Below, one piece after another: positions 36,600 through 45,499 of a stretch of DNA of 64,000 bases. Each line of letters opens with the position of its first letter. The stretch's first letter is position 1. Both the position numbers and the translations under genes were made by a program. The DNA is from an uncultured Brevibacillus sp. (GTDB lineage: Bacteria; Bacillota; Bacilli; Brevibacillales; Brevibacillaceae): contig NZ_CANMZW010000005.1 in the NCBI RefSeq assembly GCF_947502445.1, positions 124,001-188,000 on the forward strand. Direction: 5' to 3'. The notes under the pieces are model-generated. The model was not told the origin of the DNA. It ran no database searches and saw nothing but the letters and a program-made list of their open reading frames with translations.

Positions 36600-37250
36600 T
36601 TATCCCAACCGTTCCGCCATGATGGAAATCGCATTCAGAGCTGCTACTGTTACCGGGCTTCCGCCTTTGCGCCCGATGTTTGTGATAAATGGAATGTCCA
36701 GCTTCGCCAGCTCTTCCTTTGATTCTGCTGCGGATACGAAACCAACTGGCATCCCGATAACCAGACCTGGCTTCGCTTCACCTTCTTTTACCATACGAAT
36801 CAGCTCCAAAAGAGCTGTAGGCGCATTCCCGATGCAGAAGATACCGCCGTCCGCTTCCTTGATCGCTTTGCGCATCGAAATGATGGCGCGCGTCGTATTG
36901 AGGCGTTTTGCTTCCTCCATCACATCACGGTCAGAGATGTACACCTTTACCTGACCGCCGAACTTTTCGATACGGTTTTTACTGATGCCGACTTGCACCA
37001 TTTGCACGTCCGCTACGACGATTTTACCGCTGCGAATCGCTTCAATCCCTGATTTCACCGCATCCGGGTGGAATACGAGACTGCGACCCAGATCGAAGTC
37101 AGCAGATGCGTGGATCACGCGTTGAACAACCGGATATTGTTCTTCTGTAAACGGATGCTCACCCAGCTCATCCGTAATAATTTGAAAGCTCATGTCCTCG
37201 ATCTCTTGCGGTTGTACAGTCATTGGCTTGAAATCCGTTTTGAAATCCAT
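36600..37250 (-). CDS. cbiC: Cobalt-precorrin-8 methylmutase
   Basis: Moves the C11 methyl group to C12 to form cobyrinate. The 216-residue product has VVQRVIHASADFDLGRSLVFHPDAV in pieces (with the catalytic His near residue 47), and GGIFCIGNAPTALLELIRM and GMPVGFVSAAESKEEL, typical of CbiC/CobH. ATG with GGAGG upstream. Normal length. Confidence 0.95.
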   Translation of the reverse strand: MDFKTDFKPMTVQPQEIEDMSFQIITDELGEHPFTEEQYPVVQRVIHASADFDLGRSLVFHPDAVKSGIEAIRSGKIVVADVQMVQVGISKNRIEKFGGQVKVYISDRDVMEEAKRLNTTRAIISMRKAIKEADGGIFCIGNAPTALLELIRMVKEGEAKPGLVIGMPVGFVSAAESKEELAKLDIPFITNIGRKGGSPVTVAALNAISIMAERLG

Positions 37251-37294
37251 GAATTAGTTCCTCCAGTCGTTTTTTCGTACATGATCAACTCAAT

Positions 37295-38062
37295 TTATTG
37301 AACGGCCTCTCCCAATTGCTTCAGCACGCTGTCGTAATCGGAAAACTTGGTTCCGTAATCGATCTTCGGACGGCCGATGACGATTGTTTCGATTCCCATT
37401 TCCAGTGCCGCTTCTACTTTTTCATCAAAAGCGCCTACTTTTCCACTCTCTTTCGTGATCATCAGTGTCACCCCGTAATGATCATAGAGCGCCTTGTTCA
37501 ATTCTTTGGAGAAAGGTCCCTGCATCGCAACGATGTTTTTCTGCTCCAGACCAAGCTCCTCGCATTTTTCCATATTGTCTAGTCGTGGCAGCATTCTCGC
37601 TACAAGTGTCGTATCAGGCAGGCCCAACAAGCGATCCGTAAAGGTCTTCAAAGTCTTGCTGCCAGTCGTCAGCATGATGACGCCCCGTTTGTCAGCAGCA
37701 AGCTCAGCTGCTTGTACATAATCCTCGACGACAATCAGCTTTTCACTGCCAGGCGAAGACAAGCTTTCCCGTTCGTAGCGAATGTAGGGGACGCCAGCAC
37801 CCTTGGCACCAGCCATCGCATTTTTGGAGGCTTCCTCAGCGAAGGGATGGCTGGCATCTACTACACACTGAACGCTTTTCTCGACAATCAATTGCTGGAT
37901 ATCGTCGGCAGTCAAGCGTCCTACCTGAACAGGCACACCAGCCTCCTCCATGCTTTTGGCGGCATTGTCAGTCACAACAGTCGTCAACAGATCGTATCCG
38001 CTGTCTTTGATCAAAAGGGCCAGTTCGCGTGCATCGCTCGTCCCAGCCAGTACCAGAATCAT
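37295..38062 (-). CDS. cbiJ: Cobalt-precorrin-6A reductase
   Basis: Reduces the macrocycle of cobalt-precorrin-6A with NAD(P)H. The 255-residue product has ILVLAGTSDARELALLIKDSG at the N-terminus, VVDASHPFAEEASKNA near residues 67-82, and IMLTTGSKTLKTF and LITKESG-like segments (MITKESGKVGAFDEKVEAAL), the CbiJ/CobK pattern. It lies 13 bases after cbiX and 44 before cbiC. Confidence 0.93.
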   Translation of the reverse strand: MILVLAGTSDARELALLIKDSGYDLLTTVVTDNAAKSMEEAGVPVQVGRLTADDIQQLIVEKSVQCVVDASHPFAEEASKNAMAGAKGAGVPYIRYERESLSSPGSEKLIVVEDYVQAAELAADKRGVIMLTTGSKTLKTFTDRLLGLPDTTLVARMLPRLDNMEKCEELGLEQKNIVAMQGPFSKELNKALYDHYGVTLMITKESGKVGAFDEKVEAALEMGIETIVIGRPKIDYGTKFSDYDSVLKQLGEAVQ

Positions 38063-38075
38063 CCTAACGTCCCTC

Positions 38076-39029
38076 CTACTTGGTTACGTGGTCATGCTTG
38101 TGGTCGTGTTTATGATCATGGTCGTGATCATGGTCATGGTCGTGATCGTGGTGATGATGGTGCCCATGATGATGATGGTGGTGATGTCCATGCCCATCCT
38201 CATCGTCGTGGTGATGGTGATGGTCGATGTGCTCCATCGCAGCCAGTCTGTACTGACAGGTATCGCAGTTGAGCTTCACTTCGCCATGCAGAGCTTCTTC
38301 GACACGGTCCTTGAGCACTTCTTTTAAAAGCGGATGGAATCCGAAATACTCGGCCATCTCAAACTGTGCTTCTGGATATTGCTCACGGAATTTTTCGAGC
38401 TGATCGCTCATTCGCTTGATCAGCACTCCCGTAAACAGGAAGTACGGAAGCAGCACGATGCGCTTTGCCCCCAGTTTCAGGCAGCGCTCGACTCCCTCAT
38501 CGTAGAGCGGGTAGGTTACGCCCATAAATGCAGTCTCTACCCATTTCGCCTTGTAGCGCTCCCAGAACAGTCGGGACATTTTGTAAATGTCGCTGTTAGC
38601 ATCTGCATCACTGCTGCCGCGTCCGATCACAAGCACAGCCAGATCATCATGCTCCTCACTGGCAGCAAAGCCGGCTTCCTCCATACGCGTCGTCAAAATA
38701 TTGATCACTTCATCGTGAATACCGATCGGGCGTCCATAGATGAACTGCACATGCGGGTGAAGCTCCTTTGCCTCATCAATAGCCGCCGGGATGTGAATTT
38801 TGGCATGACCTGCGGAGAACAGGATGATCGGGATAACAGCTACGCGTGTCGCTCCACGAGCTACACATGTTTGGAGGCCAGACAGCATGTCAGGGCGTGC
38901 GAATTCCAAAAAGCAGGTTTCGATAATGGGAACATCCAGCTCCGGTGCGAGCGAATTTACAAACTGACGAATCTCTTCATTGCCCTCTGGGTCTTTGCTT
39001 CCGTGACCTACGAATAATACTGCGTCCAT
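38076..39029 (-). CDS. cbiX: Sirohydrochlorin cobaltochelatase, long CbiX with His-rich tail
   Basis: Inserts cobalt into sirohydrochlorin, the committing step of the cobalt-early route. The 317-residue product has two CbiX-type halves, with metal-site histidines in VGHGSKDP (His9) and FSAGHAKIHIP (His75), a CDTC pair (Cys255, Cys258) like the Fe-S motif reported for the Bacillus megaterium enzyme, and then about 50 residues made almost only of His and Asp (residues about 268-317). The tail probably stores or delivers cobalt or protects against free metal. The DNA for the tail is a degenerate CAT/GAT repeat at 38076-38230 and may vary in length between strains. Confidence 0.94.
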   Translation of the reverse strand: MDAVLFVGHGSKDPEGNEEIRQFVNSLAPELDVPIIETCFLEFARPDMLSGLQTCVARGATRVAVIPIILFSAGHAKIHIPAAIDEAKELHPHVQFIYGRPIGIHDEVINILTTRMEEAGFAASEEHDDLAVLVIGRGSSDADANSDIYKMSRLFWERYKAKWVETAFMGVTYPLYDEGVERCLKLGAKRIVLLPYFLFTGVLIKRMSDQLEKFREQYPEAQFEMAEYFGFHPLLKEVLKDRVEEALHGEVKLNCDTCQYRLAAMEHIDHHHHHDDEDGHGHHHHHHHGHHHHHDHDHDHDHDHDHKHDHKHDHVTK

Positions 39030-39077
39030 GGTAGTTCCTCCTCATCTTCTTATCAGTTATGGATTAATGGATTGAGC

Positions 39078-40841
39078 TTAGTCTCCGCAAGCCGCGTTCT
39101 CGATTTCTTCTTTGGCAGGCTCGCGCCATTTGTAGCCTTCGATTACACCCACGCGTTGGAAAAACTTGTGGAACCGCTCATTTGGAAATGCTTCTTTTTT
39201 GAACCGTGCAACGATTCGCTCGACGAGAGGCACGATTTCCTCTTTTGGAATCCCTTCGGCTACTTGAAGACCTGAGTGGGCATTGCGCCCCACCGTTTTG
39301 GCACCGAGGAACAGGTCAAACTTGCCTTTCCGGAACACGATTCCGATATCTTCTTGTACCGCTCTGTAGCATGCCATCCCGCAACCGTTAAAGCCAATCT
39401 TCACTTCCTTTGGCATTTCTCTGCCGCCCAGATTTTGCGCCAGCTCCTCCGCATACGGGATGCTGTCCTTTTTCTCCCCATCGCAGAAGTCACACGCCTT
39501 CACCTGCAAAACATCCCCGATTGGGCTTAAAATTAGTCCCAGCTCACGCAGTCTTCCGGTCACACTGTCAGGATTGGACGTAGGTACTCGCAAAATCATC
39601 TGGTGATGCGGGGTGTATTCGATCTCCCCTTTTTCACCTGCCACTTCGGCGATCGCCATCATCTGCTGAGGCGTGATTTTTTTGTTTGCCACACCTGGGC
39701 TTATCGCGACTTCAAAAATCATTTCCGGTTGAAACGAGGAGGTTGAACGAGTTGCTGTTTTCGCAGCTGGCTCAGTGACAATTCCTTTTGTAGCGTTGAT
39801 TGCCGTGAGCGCTTGCATCGCCCAGTCAAATGGGGCTGGCTGCGACTTTGGCGCCGCTTCTTCCGTTACAGCTGGAGGAGCTTCCAGAACAGCTGTACCA
39901 GTCGCCGAGCTGGTCGGTGCTGTTTTTGCCGGTTCTGCATCGATCAACACGGGTCTATCCTTTGCAGAGGCAGCAGAGGGTGCTGGTGCAGACGCGAGCG
40001 AATCATTTGCCGCTTCCAGTGACCATGGCTCATTTTCCACCCGCAAGCGCTGATGCGGCTTCAGTGGCTGTTCATCTGCTGATAGCGTATATTTGCGCTG
40101 GTATCCGCGCGGAGTAATCATTTTGCCATCGTATACAAATGTGGAAGTATTCCCGATAATGACGGTCGTCAGCATGCCGATATCATGCTCCAGCATTTGC
40201 GCCAATGTCGTAATTACGACATGCTCACGCTCCCGATACGCGCTTTTGACGATCCCGACTGGAGTATCTGGCGAGCGGTATTGGAGCAGGATTCGCTGCG
40301 CTTCTACGATTTGGCGAGTCCGTCGACCACTGCGCGGGTTGTACAGGGCGATCACAAAGTCAGCCATCCCTGCAGCATCAATCCGCCTTTCGATCAGCTC
40401 CCACGGAGTCAAGTGGTCACTCAGACTGATGGTGCAGGCATCGTGCATAATCGGTGCTCCGAGAATCGCTCCACAGGAGTTGATCGCGGAAATCCCCGGC
40501 ACGATTTCAATCGGTACGCCTGTCGCCTCAGTCCAGCCTTTTTCCACAAGCACCTCATAGACCAAGCCTGCCATCCCGTACACACCAGCGTCCCCACTGG
40601 AAATGACAGCTACCTTTTTGCCTTCCTCTTCGGCTTGACGCACCGCTTCGCGCGCACGCGTCACTTCCTCGGTCATCCCCGTACTTACAACTTCCTGATC
40701 TGTCAACAGTCCGCGGATCAAGTCCACATATGTTGAGTAACCAATGATTACATCACTTTCCTGAATCGCTTCCCGAGCTCGTTTGGTGATATGCTCAAAG
40801 CTCCCCGGGCCAAATCCGATCACAAACAATTTGCCGCTCAT
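39078..40841 (-). CDS. cbiH: Cobalt-precorrin-3B C17-methyltransferase with ferredoxin/nitrite-reductase-like domain (CbiH60)
   Basis: The ring-contraction enzyme, methylating C17. The 587-residue product has an N-terminal methyltransferase (residues about 3-255; VIGFGPGSFEHITKRA, ISSGDAGVYGMAG, EIVPGISAINSCGAILGAP). An Ala/Pro/Ser/Thr-rich linker (about 280-340) follows, and then a nitrite/sulfite-reductase ferredoxin-like domain (about 368-587) with cysteines 450, 453, 487 and 491 in KACDFC and GFNGCGMAC. This matches the 60-kDa CbiH of Bacillus megaterium rather than the short Salmonella type; its Fe-S centre was proposed to aid ring contraction. ATG with GGGGGAGG upstream. Confidence 0.94.
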   Translation of the reverse strand: MSGKLFVIGFGPGSFEHITKRAREAIQESDVIIGYSTYVDLIRGLLTDQEVVSTGMTEEVTRAREAVRQAEEEGKKVAVISSGDAGVYGMAGLVYEVLVEKGWTEATGVPIEIVPGISAINSCGAILGAPIMHDACTISLSDHLTPWELIERRIDAAGMADFVIALYNPRSGRRTRQIVEAQRILLQYRSPDTPVGIVKSAYREREHVVITTLAQMLEHDIGMLTTVIIGNTSTFVYDGKMITPRGYQRKYTLSADEQPLKPHQRLRVENEPWSLEAANDSLASAPAPSAASAKDRPVLIDAEPAKTAPTSSATGTAVLEAPPAVTEEAAPKSQPAPFDWAMQALTAINATKGIVTEPAAKTATRSTSSFQPEMIFEVAISPGVANKKITPQQMMAIAEVAGEKGEIEYTPHHQMILRVPTSNPDSVTGRLRELGLILSPIGDVLQVKACDFCDGEKKDSIPYAEELAQNLGGREMPKEVKIGFNGCGMACYRAVQEDIGIVFRKGKFDLFLGAKTVGRNAHSGLQVAEGIPKEEIVPLVERIVARFKKEAFPNERFHKFFQRVGVIEGYKWREPAKEEIENAACGD

Positions 40842-40860
40842 AAAGTCCTCCCCCTTTTGC

Positions 40861-41820
40861 TCACACGCTATCTATCATTGCTGCAATGACTATACATACA
40901 ACCAGACAAAGCAACGAAACGAAATACATCATATGGACCGTCGACTTAATATCCTGCGCTCCAAGCGGTCTGTGCGGGTCACCCAGCTTCGCCCGATTCG
41001 ACGGCACTCCCTGGTAATAATTGAGTCCGCCTAGTTGGACACCCAAAGCACCTGCTACGCCAGCTTCAGGCAAGCCGCTGTTTGGACTGGGGTGAAGATG
41101 GGCATCACGTCGCATCATCGCCCAGCTCTGCTTCCAGTCCAGCCGCATCAAAAAGCTCGCTACAATCAATAGCCCTGCTGTAAGTCGTGCAGGTATGTAG
41201 TTCAATACATCATCAAAGCGGGCAGATGCCCAGCCGAGATTTCGATATTTTTCATTTTTATAGCCGACCATCGAATCCAGCGTATTCGCGGCTCGGTAAG
41301 CCATCGCCAACGGAGCACCACCGATCGCGGCATAAAATAATGGGGAGACGATCGCATCCACAATATTTTCCGCTACGGTTTCTACAGCTCCACGGCAAAT
41401 TTGTGGTTCATCCAGCTGCTCTGTATCCCTGCCAACGACCATGGATAGCGAGTGTCTCGCCGCCACCATATCGCCAGCGAGCAGATGACGGGCAATCTCC
41501 ATCCCTGCATCCGCGAGTCCTTTGGTCGCGATGGTCGTAGACAACAGCCAGGCTGCCAGCGCCCATGAGAGCAGCGGATGCACGAATGACGTCCCCCACA
41601 AAATGAGCCACACCGCAATATAGCTGCCTGAAACGATCAGGAGCGGGAACAGTATACCTGCTATTTTCAGATGTGATTCCCGCTTGACGACTGCACGAAT
41701 GACACGCTCCAGTCGTGTAATCCACCAGCCCATAATGACGACGGGATGGGGCAGGCTACGCGGGTCGCCCACTACCCTATCAATCAGGTAGGCAGCACAG
41801 AGTATCCATATTTCAGTCAT
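40861..41820 (-). CDS. cbiB: Adenosylcobinamide-phosphate synthase
   Basis: Attaches aminopropanol (or its phosphate) to cobyric acid at the membrane. The 319-residue product has several hydrophobic segments and the family blocks YLIDRVVGDPRSLPHPVVIMG, VVGRDTEQLDEPQICRGAVETVAENIVDAIVSPLFYAAIGG in pieces, and RRDAHLHPSPNSGLPEAGVAGALG. In the aerobic naming this is cobD. ATG at 41820 with GAGAGGGA upstream; 20 bases to cbiH. Confidence 0.94.
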   Translation of the reverse strand: MTEIWILCAAYLIDRVVGDPRSLPHPVVIMGWWITRLERVIRAVVKRESHLKIAGILFPLLIVSGSYIAVWLILWGTSFVHPLLSWALAAWLLSTTIATKGLADAGMEIARHLLAGDMVAARHSLSMVVGRDTEQLDEPQICRGAVETVAENIVDAIVSPLFYAAIGGAPLAMAYRAANTLDSMVGYKNEKYRNLGWASARFDDVLNYIPARLTAGLLIVASFLMRLDWKQSWAMMRRDAHLHPSPNSGLPEAGVAGALGVQLGGLNYYQGVPSNRAKLGDPHRPLGAQDIKSTVHMMYFVSLLCLVVCIVIAAMIDSV

Positions 41821-41838
41821 GTTGTCCCTCTCTCACTT

Positions 41839-42444
41839 CTACAGGGGATCTTGTATCAGCCGCTGCCCATCCCATCTCATAAGCAGTGCCTCCCCATGCT
41901 TCAATCCATCCATTTTCCAGTAAGCACTCGGGTCTTGATGTACCCACGCTGCCTGGACCCAGCGGATCACTCCGCCATGTGTCACGATCACAAAGGTGTC
42001 ACTCTCCGAAAGTCCGGCACCCTGCAATAAATCGTTCAGCCATTGGTCCACTCGCTGGCCCAGCGCCTCCAAGCTCTCTCCCTGTGGTGGACACTGCCTG
42101 TAGGGGTCGTCGTACCACCTCGTAGCACGCTCGCTATCCCTTTGCATGATCTCGTCGTAGGTTAAAAGCTCCCATTCGCCAAACGACAATTCGCGCAAGG
42201 CAGGCACTGTCACCGCGGGCAGCTGCCATCCTGCCGATAACGGCTCTGCTGTCTGGACACAGCGAAGCAGATCACTTGTATACAATGCTTTGGGAAGCTC
42301 GATTATGTTCAGGAGTCGAGCCGACAGCTCCAATGCCTGCGTTTTTCCATGCTCATGCAGCGGTACATCACTGTGTCCCAAATATCGGCTCTGCCGGTTT
42401 ATCTCCGTCTCTCCATGCCGGACCCAGATCAACCTCATGTCCAC
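41839..42444 (-). CDS. cobC: Histidine phosphatase, probable alpha-ribazole phosphatase
   Basis: The 201-residue product is a phosphoglycerate-mutase-type histidine phosphatase with the RHG motif (LIWVRHGETEINRQSRYLGHSD), the second catalytic His in FVIVTHGGVIRWV, and an acidic LSFGEWE block. Within this operon, dephosphorylation of alpha-ribazole phosphate or adenosylcobalamin phosphate (CobC) is the likely role; motif alone cannot tell it from other family members. Overlaps cobS by 10 bases. Confidence 0.85.
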   Translation of the reverse strand: MDMRLIWVRHGETEINRQSRYLGHSDVPLHEHGKTQALELSARLLNIIELPKALYTSDLLRCVQTAEPLSAGWQLPAVTVPALRELSFGEWELLTYDEIMQRDSERATRWYDDPYRQCPPQGESLEALGQRVDQWLNDLLQGAGLSESDTFVIVTHGGVIRWVQAAWVHQDPSAYWKMDGLKHGEALLMRWDGQRLIQDPL

Positions 42445-43175
42445 CAGCTCCCCACAAGTACCAGGAGCATCACAGCCTCACTGCTTTCGATGACGGCTCC
42501 ATAGCAATCTCCGTTTAGCCCGCCAAGCTTTTTTGCCACCGAACGAGAAAACAGGAGGGCAAATACAAGCGATACTACGATGGCTGCAACTACCTGCCAG
42601 CTGCCAAAAAACCATCCAGCCCCGAGCAAAAGCACATAGCTGACGATGATGGAAAGAGCTGAGAGACCTTCACTGATCCCTTTTCCAATCCCTTTGTCGG
42701 CGGATAGATAAGGCCACAGCCGAATCGCTAGCAATACGTGCGTACGCGCGGCAAACGGGACAAAAAGCAGAAACAGTCCCCAGCCGGGATGTGCCAGCTC
42801 TGCTACACCCCCAGCTTTGATCAGAAGCAGCAAGATCGCCGCGATGACACCCATCGCACCCACGCGGCTGTCTTTCATGATCGCGAGCACCTGCTCACGC
42901 GGCCTGCTGCTGCCAAGCCCGTCCGCCAAATCCATCCAGCCATCCAGGTGAAGACCACCTGTTACATAAACCCAGGCACCCAGCGTCAAAATTGCGGCGA
43001 GCCACGGACTAAACAGGTGCATACCTGCCTGGTTCACACCCCATAACAAAAGGCCAATCACCACGCCTACAGCCGGATACCAATTGACGCTCTTTTTCCA
43101 GGCAGCTTCAGATGGTTGCAGCCACGGAACCGGAATCCGGGTAAAAAAGGCGATGGCGTGAAAAAAAGCATTCAT
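42435..43175 (-). CDS. cobS: Adenosylcobinamide-GDP ribazoletransferase
   Basis: Joins adenosylcobinamide-GDP to alpha-ribazole (phosphate) at the membrane to give adenosylcobalamin. The 246-residue product is polytopic and has AFFTRIPVP near the N-terminus, GLHLDGWMDLADGLGSSRPREQVLAIMKDSRVGAMGVIA in pieces (residues about 80-118), and GGLNGDCYGAVIE near the C-terminus. The ATG at 43175 has GGAGG eight bases upstream and overlaps the cobU stop by four bases; the upstream GTG is less likely. Confidence 0.93.
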   Translation of the reverse strand: MNAFFHAIAFFTRIPVPWLQPSEAAWKKSVNWYPAVGVVIGLLLWGVNQAGMHLFSPWLAAILTLGAWVYVTGGLHLDGWMDLADGLGSSRPREQVLAIMKDSRVGAMGVIAAILLLLIKAGGVAELAHPGWGLFLLFVPFAARTHVLLAIRLWPYLSADKGIGKGISEGLSALSIIVSYVLLLGAGWFFGSWQVVAAIVVSLVFALLFSRSVAKKLGGLNGDCYGAVIESSEAVMLLVLVGSWWT

Positions 43176-43711
43176 CCCTTGATCCTCCACGGTATTCCAG
43201 ACAAGACGGCATAGACGACATCCGCTTGTCGCGCACTCATCTGGTTGACGTCGCCGAGCACATCAGCGAACCATCTTCCCAAAAGGTTCATGGCGACACC
43301 ACCAAGCCCTACCTCACTGGTGACAGCGATAACGGTTTGACTGGATGCTTGAACCTGCCCCAGCCAAGCCTTTGCTTCCTGCAAAAGAGCCGCTGTATGC
43401 TTCTCGCTGCGCCATTCTTCTTCCACAATATTCATTAACCGATTGCTGACCCAAGTCGAGAGACAGTCAATCAATACGACATCGTACTCTGCACTTACGT
43501 CTACATAATCAGATAAGCGCTCGCCTACCTCGACGCAGCCCCATTCGCTTGGACGGCGATTTTTGTGCAGCTCGATTCTGGCACGCATCTCGTCATCCCA
43601 AGCCTGACCGGTCGCTACATACAGAACTCGTCTACCTGATTCTGCCGTCAGCTCTTCGGCAAAACGGCTTTTTCCCGAACGGACACCGCCTGTTACTACA
43701 ATCAGACTCAA
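43172..43711 (-). CDS. cobU: Adenosylcobinamide kinase / adenosylcobinamide-phosphate guanylyltransferase
   Basis: Phosphorylates adenosylcobinamide and then transfers GMP. The 179-residue product has VTGGVRSGKSRFAEEL (P-loop), RRVLYVATGQAWDDEMRARIELHKNRRPSEW in pieces with the guanylylated His, VVLIDCLSTWVSNRL, and VTSEVGLGGVAMNLLGRWFADVLGDVNQ in pieces. TTG start at 43711, overlapping the previous stop. Confidence 0.94.
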   Translation of the reverse strand: MSLIVVTGGVRSGKSRFAEELTAESGRRVLYVATGQAWDDEMRARIELHKNRRPSEWGCVEVGERLSDYVDVSAEYDVVLIDCLSTWVSNRLMNIVEEEWRSEKHTAALLQEAKAWLGQVQASSQTVIAVTSEVGLGGVAMNLLGRWFADVLGDVNQMSARQADVVYAVLSGIPWRIKG

Positions 43712-44814
43712 GCGTGTCCACTTCCTTCCGCCGCGACCTCGCGCAGAGCAGCAATCAGTCTTTCGTTCTCTTCTCGACTGCGGACTGCGATACGCACATC
43801 ATGCTTAGTCAATCCCGGATACATGGCACAGCTGCGAATCAGGATTCTTCTTTTGCCGAGCCGTGCTTGCAATTGCTCTGCGGGCAAATGCTTCGGTGAA
43901 CGAAGCAAAAGAAAATTCGCTTCTCCTGGCCATACCTTCCACCCAAGCTCATGCGTAATTGCTTCTGACAGATACGCTCTCTCTTTAGCAACCAGCTGGC
44001 GTGTTTTTTCCTCGTACGAGTGCTCCTGCAAGCATAGCTCTCCTGCGAGCAATGCCAACGAATTTACACTCCAACTCACCTGCTTCTCGCGCATCTGCTC
44101 GATCACGTCTGGATGGGCGATAGCATAACCGAGACGCAGGCCTGGTATGGCGTACATTTTTGTCATCGAGCGCATCAGGATGACCCGCGGATACTGCTCC
44201 AGCTGTGTCGCTAGCGTAAATTGCCGCTCCGTTGCGACAAAATCGAGAAACGCCTCATCCACAATCAGCCAAGTGTTTGTCTCGGTGGACCACTGCGCGA
44301 TTTGCTCAAGCTCCTTTGGCTCGTACAAAATCCCTGTCGGATTGTTCGGAGACCCGATAAACACCAGATCAGTCTGTTCGAACAGGTCATGCAACTCGTT
44401 TTTATCGGGCTTGTAGCCATTTTCCTCTTTTCCATAGCAACCGATCACACGCGCGCCAAACTGCTTGGAAAGTTGCTCATATTCCGAAAAGCAAGGATAC
44501 ACGACACCGACAGTTTGCGGCTTGAGGCCCAATATTGCCAAAGCCATCGCCTCTGCGGCACCATTCGCAGGCAAAAGCCACTTTTCACCGAGTCCCAGGT
44601 GCAAAGCAAGGGCCCCGCGAAAGGAACGGTGTCCCGGATCTGGATAACGGACGATCGCAGACAGCGAAGCCAGCAACGTCTCCGTAACACTAACTGGCAT
44701 TCCCAGTGGATTGATATTGGCACTGTAATCGAGGAAATCGCCTGGGGCTACACCGAAGCGCTGGGCTGCCGACAGCAAATCTCCACCGTGCCCGTAGGTT
44801 TCGAGTATACCCAT
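43708..44814 (-). CDS. cobD: L-threonine-O-3-phosphate decarboxylase
   Basis: A PLP enzyme of the class II aminotransferase fold that makes (R)-1-amino-2-propanol phosphate, the linker of the nucleotide loop. The 368-residue product has the N-terminal HGGDLLSAAQRFG and DYSANINPLGMP, the PLP-contact IGSPNNPTGILY, and the Lys block ILMRSMTKMYAIPGLRLGYAIAHP. The histidinol-phosphate aminotransferase family is the nearest alternative, but the N-terminus and operon position favour CobD. Here the Salmonella name is used; do not confuse with cbiB/cobD of the aerobic naming. Confidence 0.92.
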   Translation of the reverse strand: MGILETYGHGGDLLSAAQRFGVAPGDFLDYSANINPLGMPVSVTETLLASLSAIVRYPDPGHRSFRGALALHLGLGEKWLLPANGAAEAMALAILGLKPQTVGVVYPCFSEYEQLSKQFGARVIGCYGKEENGYKPDKNELHDLFEQTDLVFIGSPNNPTGILYEPKELEQIAQWSTETNTWLIVDEAFLDFVATERQFTLATQLEQYPRVILMRSMTKMYAIPGLRLGYAIAHPDVIEQMREKQVSWSVNSLALLAGELCLQEHSYEEKTRQLVAKERAYLSEAITHELGWKVWPGEANFLLLRSPKHLPAEQLQARLGKRRILIRSCAMYPGLTKHDVRIAVRSREENERLIAALREVAAEGSGHA

Positions 44815-45362
44815 TAAAATTCAACCCCCAGCACAGCTGGAATCCCCTCATCGTAGTAATGCTTGATCGGCTTCATTTCGGTAACTAAATCCGCCATGTC
44901 CATGATCTCCTGCTTGGCGCTGCGCCCTGTGATCACAAGATGAATGTGACGAGGTCTGCTCTGAATTGTCTCCAGCACATCTGCAAGTGGGAGAACATCG
45001 TCGATCGGGAAACGATCGATCGCCAGGGCATTGTTCAGCTCATCCAAAATGACGACATCGTACTCGCCGCCCATCAGCTTTTCACGAGCAAAGCCCCATG
45101 CTTCCTTTAATGCTGCCCGATGCTCTTCTGGAGTTTTTGTCCATGTAAAACCGACACCCTTTTGCACGATCTCGATTCCAAGTCGATCAAATATGATCTT
45201 TTCTCCGTACGTGCGTTCTGGTGATTTAATGAACTGAATCATCAATACTTTTTTTCCGCGTCCGGTCGCCCTCACAGCCAGCCCGATAGCTGCTGTCGTT
45301 TTCCCCTTGCCATCACCTGTATAAACCAAAAGCAAGCCTCGCTTCTTGTCTTGCTGACTCAT
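44814..45362 (-). CDS. cobO: Cob(I)yrinic acid a,c-diamide adenosyltransferase (BtuR/CobA/CobO type)
   Basis: Transfers the adenosyl group from ATP to cobalt(I) of the corrinoid. The 182-residue product has VYTGDGKGKTTAAIGLAVRATGRG (P-loop, with the BtuR-type GxGKGKTT), QFIKSPERTYGEK, DVVILDELNNALA and HLVITGRSAKQEIMDMADLVTEM in pieces. ATG at 45362 lies ten bases after GAGGGGG. First gene of the operon; expression is preceded by a cobalamin riboswitch. Confidence 0.93.
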   Translation of the reverse strand: MSQQDKKRGLLLVYTGDGKGKTTAAIGLAVRATGRGKKVLMIQFIKSPERTYGEKIIFDRLGIEIVQKGVGFTWTKTPEEHRAALKEAWGFAREKLMGGEYDVVILDELNNALAIDRFPIDDVLPLADVLETIQSRPRHIHLVITGRSAKQEIMDMADLVTEMKPIKHYYDEGIPAVLGVEF

Positions 45363-45384
45363 CCAAGCCACCCCCTCATCGAAA

Positions 45385-45432
45385 TAAAAAAACGCCTTGT
45401 TCTCCTTTTATCGTGTAAGGAAAACAAAGCGT
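45385..45432 (-). terminator. Intrinsic terminator of the cobalamin riboswitch
   Basis: On the minus strand a 16-bp near-perfect stem (45417-45432 with 45392-45407) is followed by seven T residues, 22 bases ahead of the cobO start. It is the expression platform: transcription probably stops here when adenosylcobalamin is bound. Confidence 0.9.
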
Positions 45433-45499
45433 GTGGATAGCATACTTCACCGATCCTCACCTCTTCCTTTAACCCGAAGGAATGCAGTGCAAAAACAAG

